DNA of 48,710 bases from Clostridia bacterium. GTDB lineage: Bacteria > Bacillota > Clostridia > Christensenellales > Aristaeellaceae. The translations under genes and the position numbers were made by a program. Below the pieces are notes generated by a model, which did no database searches, was not told the DNA's origin, and saw nothing but the letters and a program-made list of their open reading frames with translations. Location: positions 1 to 48,710 of the forward strand of contig JAFTWV010000077.1 in the NCBI GenBank assembly GCA_017465155.1, given 5' to 3'. This document shows positions 39,330 through 47,375 of this stretch, one piece after another (position 1 is the first letter of the stretch; each line of letters begins with the position of its first letter).

Positions 39330-40187
39330 ATGAAGCAAGCGTCCAAATTGTTCAAGGAATATGCGCTGCTGACCATTGCAACGGTGATGATGGTTCTGGG
39401 TATCTATTTCTTCAAGTTCCCGAATCATTTCTCGACCGGCGGCGTCAGCGGCATTTCGGTGATTCTGGGCCACTATTTTCCCAGCGTGACGCCGGGCGAT
39501 TTTGTGCTGGTGATCAACGTAGCGCTGCTGATTGTGGGCTTTGCGGTATTCGGCAGGGGGTTTGGCGGCAAGACGGCCTATGTCAGCCTGCTGATGAGCG
39601 GCATGACATGGGTGCTGGAGCGTGTGCTGCCCATGACTGCACCGATGACGAATCAGCCGCTGGTGGAGCTGATCTTCGCGGTATCCCTGCCGGCGGTGGG
39701 TTCGGCAATTCTGTTCAACCTTGACGCATCCTCCGGCGGCACGGATATCGTGGCGATGCTGCTGCGGAAGTATACGTCCCTGGATATCGGAAAGGCGCTG
39801 ATGTGCTCGGATCTGGCGATCACGCTGACGGCGTTCGCGGCATTCGGGCCGGAAACGGGGCTGTTTTCCATTCTGGGCCTTGCGATCAAGAGCCTGCTGG
39901 TAGACATGGTGCTGGAGAATATCAACACACACAAGTATTTCCACATCATCACGACGAAGCCGGCAGAGATCGAGGCGTACATCACGCAGCAGCTGCATCG
40001 CGGTGCAACTGAGCTGCATGGCGAGGGCGTCTACACCCATGAGGACAGAACCGTTGTGCTGACGGTGATGAACCGGCACGAGGCAGTGCTGCTGCGCAAG
40101 CAGGTGAAGATGATTGATCCGAAGGCGTTTGTGCTGATCATCAACACGGGCGAGATTGTGGGCAAGGGCTTCCGCGGCACAAATTAA
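39330..40187 (+). CDS. YitT-family membrane protein
   Basis: A 285-residue protein with five or six membrane helices in the first ~175 residues (ATVMMVLGIYFFKFPNHFSTGGVSGISVI is the family's first helix and its conserved FSTGGVSG loop), and a cytoplasmic C-terminal DUF2179 domain (about residues 200-285, HIITTKPAEIEAYITQQL ... MIDPKAFVLIINTGEIVGKGF). The role is unknown; members are widespread in Firmicutes. It starts 25 bases after the actin-like gene and ends 12 bases before trmH, so one transcript is likely. Confidence 0.93.
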   Translation: MKQASKLFKEYALLTIATVMMVLGIYFFKFPNHFSTGGVSGISVILGHYFPSVTPGDFVLVINVALLIVGFAVFGRGFGGKTAYVSLLMSGMTWVLERVLPMTAPMTNQPLVELIFAVSLPAVGSAILFNLDASSGGTDIVAMLLRKYTSLDIGKALMCSDLAITLTAFAAFGPETGLFSILGLAIKSLLVDMVLENINTHKYFHIITTKPAEIEAYITQQLHRGATELHGEGVYTHEDRTVVLTVMNRHEAVLLRKQVKMIDPKAFVLIINTGEIVGKGFRGTN

Positions 40188-40199
40188 GGGGGACCATCA

Positions 40200-40961
40200 A
40201 TGATTGAACACATCACCAGCCTGAAGAATCCGAAGGTGGCTGCGTGGAAGGGCCTCAAGGACCGCAAGGGCAGGAAGGCGACAGGCTGCTTCCTTGTGGA
40301 GGGCCGCAAGATGGTTGCAGAGGTGCTGGACAGCGACTTCACCGTGACGGCTGTCCTGACTGCTGAAGGATACGAGCCTGACTTTGCGCTGCCTGCCGGC
40401 ATGCCCCGCTATGTGCTGCCTGAGCATGTATTTGCAGCAGTTTGCGACACAAAAACGCCGCAGGGCGTTGCAGCCGTCGTGCGGATGAAGGACAGCATGG
40501 TTACAGGCAGGAGGCTTGTTGCGCTGGACGGCGTGCAGGATCCCGGCAATGTGGGCACCATACTGCGCACCGCAGATGCTGCGGGCTTTGACGGCGTGAT
40601 CCTTAGCGAGCAGTGCGCGGACATATTCAGCCCCAAGCTCCTCCGGGCGACAATGGGCAGCATCTTCCGTATGCCTGCCGCCGTTACGCCCGACCTGGCG
40701 GGGACATTGTCGGCGCTGCGGGATGAGCAGGGCTTCAGCGTGATCTCCTCTCAGCTGGACGGAACGCCCTTCTATGAGCGTGCGCCGGTAGGGGAGCGGT
40801 TCGTGCTGGTCATCGGCAGCGAAGGCAACGGCGTGACAGACGCCGTAAAGGCCGCAGCGACCCATCGTGTCAGACTACCCATGCGCGGCGGTGCTGAGAG
40901 CCTCAATGCCGCGGTAGCTGCGGGCATCATGATGTACGAGCTGACAAAGGACATGGAATAA
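40200..40961 (+). CDS. TrmH/SpoU-family RNA 2'-O-methyltransferase
   Basis: A 253-residue SPOUT methyltransferase. An N-terminal ribosomal-L30e-like substrate-binding domain (about residues 1-90, with GCFLVEGRKMVAEVL) precedes the knotted catalytic domain containing DPGNVGTILRTADAAG, VIGSEGNGV and LPMRGGAESLNAAVAAGI. It would methylate ribose in rRNA or tRNA using S-adenosylmethionine. The exact target is not clear (RlmB- or TsnR-like). An AAGGGGGA ribosome site precedes ATG 40200. A long perfect terminator ends the operon. Confidence 0.93.
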   Translation: MIEHITSLKNPKVAAWKGLKDRKGRKATGCFLVEGRKMVAEVLDSDFTVTAVLTAEGYEPDFALPAGMPRYVLPEHVFAAVCDTKTPQGVAAVVRMKDSMVTGRRLVALDGVQDPGNVGTILRTADAAGFDGVILSEQCADIFSPKLLRATMGSIFRMPAAVTPDLAGTLSALRDEQGFSVISSQLDGTPFYERAPVGERFVLVIGSEGNGVTDAVKAAATHRVRLPMRGGAESLNAAVAAGIMMYELTKDME

Positions 40962-40983
40962 GCGGCTTCCTTTTGAAAATGTT

Positions 40984-41024
40984 AAAACCGCGATGCAGTT
41001 CATAGTGAAGTGCATCGCGGTTTT
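40984..41024. terminator. bidirectional terminator after trmH
   Basis: AAAACCGCGATGCA (40984-40997) pairs perfectly with TGCATCGCGGTTTT (41011-41024). It lies between convergent genes and can stop both. Confidence 0.92.
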
Positions 41025-41039
41025 CGTATGAATAACCTG

Positions 41040-42191
41040 TCAGCGGGGCAGGGTGACTGAGTAAACCTCGTTGTTGCTCGTTACGATTGCATAACCGTTA
41101 TTGGTCAGGCCAATGAAGGAGCTGACTGTACGGTCGTCCGGCAGGGGCAGGTCATAAGCGTAAAAGCGCTGGCTGTTCACATTGCCGGAATACATGGCAT
41201 TCGGTGCAAAGGCGAAGATGCGGCCGTTCTGGATGGCTGCACCGACGCAGTTGGAGGGCAGCGTGTAGCGGCGGTCAATCGTGTCCGAAATGACGCGCAG
41301 CTCGCTGATGGCCAGCACACTGTTGGTCTGAGAGGTCGGGGCCAGCAGCATGTTCGCGCTGCCGCGCTCGGGAACATAATGGTCAAGATACTTCCAGCCG
41401 TATACCAGCATCGTGTTGTTCACGTCCTGTACGCCCTTATAATCGTAGATGTACATCTGCTGGGTAGTGAAGACGTTCAGCTTGTTGTTGGCATAGAGCA
41501 CCTTGTAGGCCAGATGATCGCTGATGTTGACCACGCCGGTGTTCATCTGGCCGACCTGGAAGGTGTTCATGACCGTGGTGATTTCAGGATTGTAGACGTC
41601 GTAGGCCAGCGTCCACATATATTCGTCGTTTGTGCCGTAGAAGCCGCAGTCCAGCATGAGCATGCCTTCGAAATCTTCATCCTCCAGATCAATCTGTGCA
41701 CCCTGGAGATCCTTGATGTACAGCACGGGAGACAGATCATCACCAGTGACAACCACGGCGTAGCGAGCGCCGATACGGGCGAATTGGATTGGATCCTCCA
41801 TGGACTGGTTGTAGGAGGGACGGCCCTTGGCGTCCACGATGAACAGCTGACTGCCGGCCCAGATGATCAGGTGCGTGTCCGAAACAGAGAAGGATGCGCC
41901 GTCGCCCACGGGATAAGACCATTCTATGCCGCCGCCCGCGTTGACGAAGTGAATCGACGCACCGTCATAATACAGTACGCCGTCCTGAAACACGGTTACA
42001 TCCTGATGGGCGTAACAGGGCAGGGAGAGCGCGGTGATGGTGCTTGTCCGGCCGAAGGAGCTGATCAGGCTGACCGCGCCAATCACCAGCAGCACCAACG
42101 TGATCAGGATCACCCAGTTGCGCACCTGACGGCGGCGGATGCGGCGAAGAACGGCCGGATCCAGAATCGGGGACTTGTTTTTGTTCTGCAT
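41040..42191 (-). CDS. DUF5711-family membrane protein
   Basis: A 383-residue protein with one N-terminal membrane helix (about residues 25-45, VILITLVLLVIGAVSLI, after RRIRRRQVRN) and a large extracytoplasmic part predicted to be beta-rich. Short recurring units, VFQDGVLYYDG, HLIIWAGSQLFIVD and RIFAFAPNAMY, look like blades of a propeller of PQQ/WD type. This is the typical make-up of DUF5711 proteins. The function is unknown. ATG 42191 is chosen after GGAGCT; an earlier ATG (42248) would overlap the promoter. It points toward the convergent trmH gene. Confidence 0.8.
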   Translation of the reverse strand: MQNKNKSPILDPAVLRRIRRRQVRNWVILITLVLLVIGAVSLISSFGRTSTITALSLPCYAHQDVTVFQDGVLYYDGASIHFVNAGGGIEWSYPVGDGASFSVSDTHLIIWAGSQLFIVDAKGRPSYNQSMEDPIQFARIGARYAVVVTGDDLSPVLYIKDLQGAQIDLEDEDFEGMLMLDCGFYGTNDEYMWTLAYDVYNPEITTVMNTFQVGQMNTGVVNISDHLAYKVLYANNKLNVFTTQQMYIYDYKGVQDVNNTMLVYGWKYLDHYVPERGSANMLLAPTSQTNSVLAISELRVISDTIDRRYTLPSNCVGAAIQNGRIFAFAPNAMYSGNVNSQRFYAYDLPLPDDRTVSSFIGLTNNGYAIVTSNNEVYSVTLPR

Positions 42192-42253
42192 ATATTCAAA
42201 GCTCCTGTTCTGTTGACAGAAATAAAGAGTGTGTCCGCATGGATGCACACTCT

Positions 42254-42282
42254 ATTATAGCAGGAAAAACGGTTCCTTGCAA
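42254..42282 (-). promoter_or_regulatory. promoter of the DUF5711 gene
   Basis: On the minus strand TTGCAA (42282-42277) and a perfect TATAAT (42259-42254) are 17 bases apart. Confidence 0.75.
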
Positions 42283-42286
42283 CCGG

Positions 42287-42994
42287 TTATAGTGCCTTGA
42301 GCATAGCAGTCATGTCGGCAAAGGAGCCCTGCGCCCCCTGCCACGGCGATTCGGCCATGGGAATGCGGCAATCGGTCACCAGATAGCAGTCCATCCCGAC
42401 GGCGGACGCGGCTGTCATATCCTCGCGGTCATCGTTGCCGATCATCAGGCAGGCCTTGGGATCAATACCCATGCGGCTGCATATGTCCAGATAGTAGGCT
42501 GGATTGGGCTTGCAAAAGCGATCCGAGCTGTAATGTGTCACCAGATCGAAATCCTCCGGGGACAGACCGAGCCAGCTCAGACGGGTACGCTGACCGGCCA
42601 TGGGGAAGAGCGGATTCGTTGCGAGGATTACCTTGTCCGCCTTTTCGCGGGCGGCGCGTACAGCGTCCACAGCAAGGGGATTCTCGCGCGTGGCTGCCCG
42701 TGCCTGATGGAAGCTGCCGCTATAAAAGCTGTCGCATACGGGCTCCACAGCGGCTCGAGCGACGCCTGTCAGCGCGGTGAAGGTTTCCCAGAATACCTCG
42801 ACGTTAGGTCTGCTGCCGTCGTTCTTTACCATTGCCTCCGTGCCGCCCCAGATTGCCTTGATCAGCAGCTCCGGCGCGACGCCAAAGGGTGCGAGCTCCA
42901 CTGCGAGGGCGTGGAAATAAGCCTTGGCAAAGCCCTCAAGCTCCATGGGCAGCAGCGTGCCGTCAAGATCAAAAAGAATCGCCTGATATCGCAT
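42287..42994 (-). CDS. HAD-family hydrolase
   Basis: A 235-residue class-I HAD phosphatase: motif I is LFDLDGTLLPME (residues 7-18), motif II VILATNPLFP, a Lys in SDRFCKPNPAYY and motif IV MIGNDDREDM. The cap is helical and sits between motifs I and II. It probably dephosphorylates a small metabolite in the cytoplasm; the substrate is unknown. GGAGG precedes ATG 42994; an upstream ATG (43039) is inside the promoter. A TTGTCA/TATAAT promoter is present at 43059-43031 on the minus strand. Confidence 0.88.
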   Translation of the reverse strand: MRYQAILFDLDGTLLPMELEGFAKAYFHALAVELAPFGVAPELLIKAIWGGTEAMVKNDGSRPNVEVFWETFTALTGVARAAVEPVCDSFYSGSFHQARAATRENPLAVDAVRAAREKADKVILATNPLFPMAGQRTRLSWLGLSPEDFDLVTHYSSDRFCKPNPAYYLDICSRMGIDPKACLMIGNDDREDMTAASAVGMDCYLVTDCRIPMAESPWQGAQGSFADMTAMLKAL

Positions 42995-43030
42995 ATTGCC
43001 TCCTGCAGGTATCAATACTTGTTCCTTTTT

Positions 43031-43059
43031 ATTATACATCAGGAACCTTCTGCTGACAA
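43031..43059 (-). promoter_or_regulatory. promoter of the HAD hydrolase gene
   Basis: On the minus strand TTGTCA (43059-43054) and a perfect TATAAT (43036-43031) are 17 bases apart. Confidence 0.75.
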
Positions 43060-43114
43060 CCGGAAAGCATCCGGTTTTGCAAAAGAAAATTGTGTAACCC
43101 TTGGCGTAACTGTA

Positions 43115-43166
43115 TTGACATCGCAGTGTGTGAGCGATATAATTAACTTTGTAAAGTATAACAAAG
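43115..43166 (+). promoter_or_regulatory. consensus promoter with ArsR-type operator
   Basis: A perfect TTGACA (43115-43120) and TATAAT (43138-43143) are 17 bases apart. Over the start point lies a perfect inverted repeat, CTTTGT (43147-43152) with ACAAAG (43161-43166), 8 bases apart. It is placed for autorepression by the following ArsR gene. Confidence 0.8.
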
Positions 43167-43179
43167 AGGAGGCTCCTGC

Positions 43180-43470
43180 ATGGAAGAGAAGTACCAGCAG
43201 ATGGCCAAGGTGCTCAAGGCCCTGTCGGATCCTAAAAGGCTTCGTATTGCCGGCATGCTGAGCCAGCAGGAGCTTGGTGCAAGCCGTATTCTGGAATCCT
43301 TTTCGATCAGCCAGCCGACGCTGTCTCATGACATGCATGTGCTGCTGGATACCGGGCTGGTCACGGAGCAGCGCTTTGGAAAAAACGTGATCTATCGTCT
43401 TGAACGGTCGGAGGTCAATGCCTTTCTGGAGGCGTTGGAACAGCTGCTTTGCGCAGGTCAGGAGGCGTAA
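43180..43470 (+). CDS. ArsR-family transcriptional regulator
   Basis: A 96-residue winged-helix repressor of the ArsR/SmtB group: the N-terminal YQQMAKVLKALSDPKRLRIAGML is the family start, the recognition helix is SISQPTLSHDMHVLLDTGLV, and the wing includes GKNVIYRL. Metal-binding residues are not clear: no adjacent Cys pair of the ArsR CxC type is visible, so it may respond to another signal or bind metal elsewhere. It sits alone behind its own promoter and operator, with no transporter downstream, and the next gene is convergent. It may act on targets elsewhere. AAGAGGAGG precedes ATG 43180. Confidence 0.88.
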   Translation: MEEKYQQMAKVLKALSDPKRLRIAGMLSQQELGASRILESFSISQPTLSHDMHVLLDTGLVTEQRFGKNVIYRLERSEVNAFLEALEQLLCAGQEA

Positions 43471-43474
43471 CGGC

Positions 43475-44212
43475 TCAGGCTCTGCTTTGCATGCAATAGA
43501 TGCGGATAGACTGCGCAGCCCGCGCGGCAGTTCCGGGACCGCCGGCATGATCAATGTTGCGAGCGAAGGCGTCGCTTTCGTACATATCGGCAAGCCCGCG
43601 AAGGATTGGTATCGTACAGGTGTAAAAGTGCGCGCTGATAAACATCTGCAGCTGCTGTACGAGGCTTTGCGCCCTGTCGCTGGCAGGATCTGCAGCATCG
43701 TCCTGCCCGAATGAAGCCAGGATTTCCATCAGTTCGCGGCCATAGCGTTCGCTGTCTCCTGGATGGCGGGCGTTTTCTTTTTGCTCATATTCGGTCCAGG
43801 CATCCGTATGGCCAAAGGCAGCCTTGGCTTGAGCCGTATAGTCGTCTATTTTACGGGTGTCGAAGGCGGAGAAGTCCATGTGCGTCATTCCTTTCGTTTT
43901 GAGGGTCTGTGCCAGCTGAATCAGGCGGTCAAGGTGTTCACGGCGCATGGTCAGCAGCGTGATCTGCATGTCCAGTGCGTCGGCAGGGTCAAAGCCTGGC
44001 GTATCCAGAATGCGGCGGATGTCGCTCAGGGGGAGCTCCAGCTCTCTGAACAGGCGGATCGTATGCAGCCGTTCGAGCGATGCTTCGTCATAGCAGCGAT
44101 AGCCGCTCTGTGTGACGGTGCAGGGATGCAGCAGCCCGATCCGGTCATAGTGGCGCAGCGTACGGATGGTGACGCCGGAGCGACGGGCCATTTCGCCGAT
44201 GGTCATTGCCAT
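43475..44212 (-). CDS. MerR-family regulator with TipAS-like drug-binding domain
   Basis: About 245 residues. The N-terminal MerR helix-turn-helix (MTIGEMARRSGVTIRTLRHYDRIGLLHPCTVTQSGYRCYDEASLERL) and a coiled-coil dimer helix (about residues 85-115) are followed by a C-terminal domain resembling the antibiotic-binding TipAS fold (about residues 120-240, AWTEYEQKENARHPGDSERYGRELM). TipA-like proteins sense thiopeptide or other cyclic drugs and activate genes. ATG 44212 is chosen after GGAGGA. The gene's promoter has the 19-base MerR spacer. Confidence 0.85.
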   Translation of the reverse strand: MAMTIGEMARRSGVTIRTLRHYDRIGLLHPCTVTQSGYRCYDEASLERLHTIRLFRELELPLSDIRRILDTPGFDPADALDMQITLLTMRREHLDRLIQLAQTLKTKGMTHMDFSAFDTRKIDDYTAQAKAAFGHTDAWTEYEQKENARHPGDSERYGRELMEILASFGQDDAADPASDRAQSLVQQLQMFISAHFYTCTIPILRGLADMYESDAFARNIDHAGGPGTAARAAQSIRIYCMQSRA

Positions 44213-44259
44213 AGGTATTCCTCCTGACAGGCTGCAAAGCCGGATTACTTGTCCATTCC

Positions 44260-44290
44260 ATGATAAAGCATGACGCAGGGGGAGAGTCAA
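44260..44290 (-). promoter_or_regulatory. MerR-type promoter with 19-base spacer
   Basis: On the minus strand TTGACT (44290-44285) and TATCAT (44265-44260) are 19 bases apart. This overlong spacer is the hallmark of MerR-controlled promoters, which are activated by DNA twisting, and suggests autoregulation by the following gene. Confidence 0.7.
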
Positions 44291-44428
44291 GGGGAAAATG
44301 AAAAAAAGCCCGCTTCCGGGAAAAATCTGCTGCGCCGCAACGGCAGGTCGCCCTCGTGCAGGGCTTGTCATTTGGTCACAGCTATGATAGACTGAAGGCA
44401 GCATACATGAATATGGGAGGCGAAGAAA

Positions 44429-44821
44429 TTGCACCTGCAAGGACGAGAAACAAAGCTGACGGGCAAGGACGTCATATTTCACGGGAAGGGGATCATTGAC
44501 GTCACGAATTTCGAGATCGCATCCTTCGACGAACCGATCGGGTACTTATGCGGCTGCGATGTATATGCCTTCCGGAATGGTCAAATCAAAATATTCGCGG
44601 ATGGTGATCCTGATGATTTGCTGGAGAGTCTTTCTGTTGCGGAGATGATCAGAGTCAATGGCAGCGTTGGCGATGATGACCCGGAGCACATGCGGGAGGT
44701 TTCAGTGGTTACGGAAAGCAAGAATCTGCGGGTGTCCTTTTTTGATGACAGGGACAAAGCCGGTTTCTGGCATGCAGTGGCAGTACTGTATGATCAGCTT
44801 CGTTCGGATGCTGTCCAATAA
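44429..44821 (+). CDS. small unknown protein
   Basis: A 130-residue protein with a likely TTG start at 44429 (GGGAGG lies 8 bases upstream). It looks mainly beta-stranded with an acidic middle (FADGDPDDLLESLSVAEMIRVNGSVGDDD) and a C-terminal helical end. There is no signal peptide and no motif I recognise. It runs divergently from the MerR gene, after the region of its promoter. A hairpin lies 17 bases after the stop. Confidence 0.55.
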   Translation: MHLQGRETKLTGKDVIFHGKGIIDVTNFEIASFDEPIGYLCGCDVYAFRNGQIKIFADGDPDDLLESLSVAEMIRVNGSVGDDDPEHMREVSVVTESKNLRVSFFDDRDKAGFWHAVAVLYDQLRSDAVQ

Positions 44822-44838
44822 TCCACCATAAAAATGGA

Positions 44839-44863
44839 GACTGTCGCACAGGATGCGGCAGTC
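44839..44863. terminator. hairpin after the small unknown gene
   Basis: GACTGTCGCA (44839-44848) pairs with TGCGGCAGTC (44854-44863), one G-T pair. No T-run follows, so termination is uncertain. Confidence 0.5.
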
Positions 44864-45021
44864 TATCGAAAAAGCGCCTAAAGCAGCATGTGTGTAAAGG
44901 AAGGTTTTATCCTTCACATTACATCATGACTGCGGCTCGTTTGTGGTGAATGAGAGTGGTTATGAGGAAAGGAGCAAAAACCCCCTGTAACCCTTCCACG
45001 AACTGCGAAAGGAGCTGCAAC

Positions 45022-45578
45022 ATGAACAATCAAAACGAATCCAATCTGACTATTCCCTATGCAAAGTCGGTGATTACTACTTTCCCAACATTACCTTGCC
45101 GCCAGATGCCGGTGATACTGGCTTCTGGGACCGTCGGCGCAGGGAGTTCCTGCGGGAGCATCGTCCCGTTATCTTCAGCCAGCTGGTGCTGTGCGGCGAG
45201 CTGTTCAAGTATCTCGCCCTGTTCAATGCGGAGGTCACCGAGCGCCTGGAAAGCTTTGTCCAAGGCATGAAGGTTGCCCAGGGTATCACGGAAGAACTCA
45301 AAGGCCGCGATCAGATTAAGGCACTCAACACCTACTTCTGGAATGTGGGCAATGACATCGCAGACATCCTCCTACTGGCCGAAGGTGCACTCGCCCTCTA
45401 CGAAGGTGACGCCGAACCCCTGCACCGGCTGGGTATGAAGAGCAATGAGGAAGTCGCTGCCTCTGCCTTTGATACGATCGGTACAGCACTGTACGATCTG
45501 CGAGAGAAGATCGCAGAGATGCAGCACAGCCACTTGCAAGAAACAATTCAACAAAGCATTGATCAAACATCCGAATAG
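45022..45578 (+). pseudogene. tnpV: TnpV-like transposon protein, frameshifted
   Basis: Starting at ATG 45022 (AAAGGAG ribosome site), the frame reads MNNQNESNLTIPY, then breaks at about 45060. In the next frame the sequence continues as KVGDYYFPNITLPPDAGDTGFWDRRRREFLREHRP...TEELKGRDQIKALN, which is the core of the TnpV family, small proteins carried on transposons and conjugative elements. Restoring one base (TAT-TGC instead of TATGC) would join both. The C-terminal ~50 residues (from about GMKSNEEVAA) are unlike the usual shorter TnpV end. Either a broken gene or a sequencing error. The protein's function is unknown. Confidence 0.7.
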
Positions 45579-45658
45579 TCCTTCGCCGCCCGAACAGGTT
45601 TCCTGCCGGGCGGTTTTCACATATGACAAACGATCACTTGCAGGCGGAATGGAGACTA

Positions 45659-45690
45659 TTGACATGAATTATTATAACGGTTATAATAAT
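45659..45690 (+). promoter_or_regulatory. consensus promoter with large perfect palindrome (ROK operator)
   Basis: A perfect TTGACA (45659-45664) and TATAAT (45682-45687) are 17 bases apart. A palindrome with 11-base arms, ATTATTATAAC (45668-45678) and GTTATAATAAT (45680-45690), around a single G covers the spacer and the -10. It is an excellent operator for the regulator encoded next. Confidence 0.9.
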
Positions 45691-45708
45691 CATACAGGAG
45701 GTGACACC

Positions 45709-46689
45709 ATGCAAAGCTCTGCAGATATCCGCAGGGAAAACCGCAAGCGGATCTACCGGCTTCTGCTGGACGGCAAGTCGTACACCAAACAGCAGCTTGC
45801 TGCCGGAACAGGCCTCAGTGTGCCGACTTGCAACACGCTGCTCAACGAGATGCAGGCGCTGGGTGTTGTAAATGGCACAGTTTATCATACTGGTGAGGTC
45901 GGACGCAGCTCAGCTCTCTACCGGATCGACGAGATGCACGAGGCTTATCTTGCGATTTCTTTCCGGGTAGAGATGGGGCTACGCGTCATGGAGAGCGTTG
46001 TCTTTTCTGCGCTTGGAAACGTGTTGCGCCGAGAGAAGGTATCCTTTTCACAGCTTGATGCGTCCCGGATCAGCTGCCAGGTGAAGAAAGTCTTGGATGC
46101 CTCTATCGTTCATGTTCTCCTTGCGATTCCTGGCATCGCTGATCATGGCATGATCCGTTACAGCGATATCCATGAACTGGAGCGTATACCGCTGAAAGAC
46201 GCGCTGGAAGCCGAATTCTGTATCCCTGTCACGATGGAAACCGACATGCACTGCATGGCTTATGGCTACAGCCGCCGGGAAGGCCATACGGACGATGTGA
46301 TCACACTGGCATACTTCCCAAGCAACCTGTTCCCTGGTACTGCCACGATTCATAAGGGGACGATCATTCGGGGAGCATATGGCATCGCGGGCATGGCAGG
46401 CTTCCTTCCCTATGGCGTCAGCCGGGAAGAACAGCTTCAGCTGCTGGTACCAGCGACCTGCATTCCCTATGTGGCCAAGTCCCTGTGCGCCATCATGGTG
46501 CTGCTCAATCCGGGAACAATCGTGCTTAGCGGAGATCTGATCAATCCCGGCATGCTGGTGGAAGTCCGGCGCATCTGTGCGGAGGACATTCCGGCGGAAT
46601 ATATGGCAGATTTCGTTATTGCCGACAGCTTCCAGGATAGTCTTTACGCTGGCTTGTTTGAAATGGCTGTGGACAGCAAGATCATCTGA
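45709..46689 (+). CDS. ROK-family transcriptional regulator
   Basis: A 326-residue protein with an N-terminal winged helix (residues 1-55, RRENRKRIYRLLLDGKSYTKQQLAAGTGLSVPTCNTLLNEM) and a ROK-like sugar-kinase fold. The ROK part lacks the usual DxGxT nucleotide motif at its start (it has LAISFRVEMGLRV) and the Cys-rich zinc motif, so it likely binds a sugar without phosphorylating it. It has IVLSGDLINPG near the C-terminus where the second lobe helix is expected. ATG 45709 follows AGGAGGTG. The preceding palindrome suggests autorepression and control of the two DUF1349 genes that follow. Confidence 0.85.
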   Translation: MQSSADIRRENRKRIYRLLLDGKSYTKQQLAAGTGLSVPTCNTLLNEMQALGVVNGTVYHTGEVGRSSALYRIDEMHEAYLAISFRVEMGLRVMESVVFSALGNVLRREKVSFSQLDASRISCQVKKVLDASIVHVLLAIPGIADHGMIRYSDIHELERIPLKDALEAEFCIPVTMETDMHCMAYGYSRREGHTDDVITLAYFPSNLFPGTATIHKGTIIRGAYGIAGMAGFLPYGVSREEQLQLLVPATCIPYVAKSLCAIMVLLNPGTIVLSGDLINPGMLVEVRRICAEDIPAEYMADFVIADSFQDSLYAGLFEMAVDSKII

Positions 46690-46742
46690 AATGCGTACTG
46701 CCTCCCACAAGGAGGTTCAATACATCAATTGGAGGAATCACC

Positions 46743-47354
46743 ATGAAGATCAACGCAACTGAAATGAAATGGACGCGTGCGCCCAAGCAGTACACGGTTA
46801 CTGAAGACCGGGTGGACATGATCACTGAGCCCCACACAGACCTGTGGCAGCGGACATACTATCATTTCCGCAATGATAACGCCCCTGTGCTGCAGATGGA
46901 AACGAACGAAGAATACTTCTCCTTTGTGTTCAAGACTGAATTTGACACCAAAGTCCGCTACGATCAGAGCGGTGTGGTGATGTACCTCAACAGCGACAAC
47001 TGGCTCAAGGCCTCCATGGAATACGAAAACGACCAGATCCAGCGCCTGGGTACTGTAGTCACCAATAATGGCTATTCCGACTGGTCTTCCACTGACATCG
47101 ACGCCTCCATCAAATCCATGTGGTTCCGTCTCAGCCGCCGCGGACATGATTTCTGCGTGGAAAACTCTACCGATGGCGTGAACTTCAAGCAGATGCGCAT
47201 CTGCCACATGTTCAATGTGGAAAAGACCATCAGCTTCGGCATCTATGCCTGCAGCTCTGAGTATTCCTCTTTCTCTGCGTCATTCACCAATATGGAAATG
47301 ACGGAGTGCAAGTGGCTGCCCCATGACGGACAGGCCCCCGACGAAGAAGAATGA
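46743..47354 (+). CDS. DUF1349-family protein 1
   Basis: A 203-residue cytoplasmic protein of the concanavalin-like DUF1349 fold: the strand-rich core includes WQRTYYHFRNDNAPVL, FSFVFKTEFDTKVRYDQSGVVMYLN, NWLKASMEYEN, and the WFRLSRRGHDFCVENSTDGVNF block. DUF1349 domains are often found in glycoside hydrolases and may bind or act on sugars; no catalytic site is evident. AGGAGG-like AAATTGGAGG precedes ATG 46743, 53 bases after the ROK gene. It is probably controlled by it. Confidence 0.85.
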   Translation: MKINATEMKWTRAPKQYTVTEDRVDMITEPHTDLWQRTYYHFRNDNAPVLQMETNEEYFSFVFKTEFDTKVRYDQSGVVMYLNSDNWLKASMEYENDQIQRLGTVVTNNGYSDWSSTDIDASIKSMWFRLSRRGHDFCVENSTDGVNFKQMRICHMFNVEKTISFGIYACSSEYSSFSASFTNMEMTECKWLPHDGQAPDEEE

Positions 47355-47375
47355 TTCCTGAAAGGAGAAAGAAAG

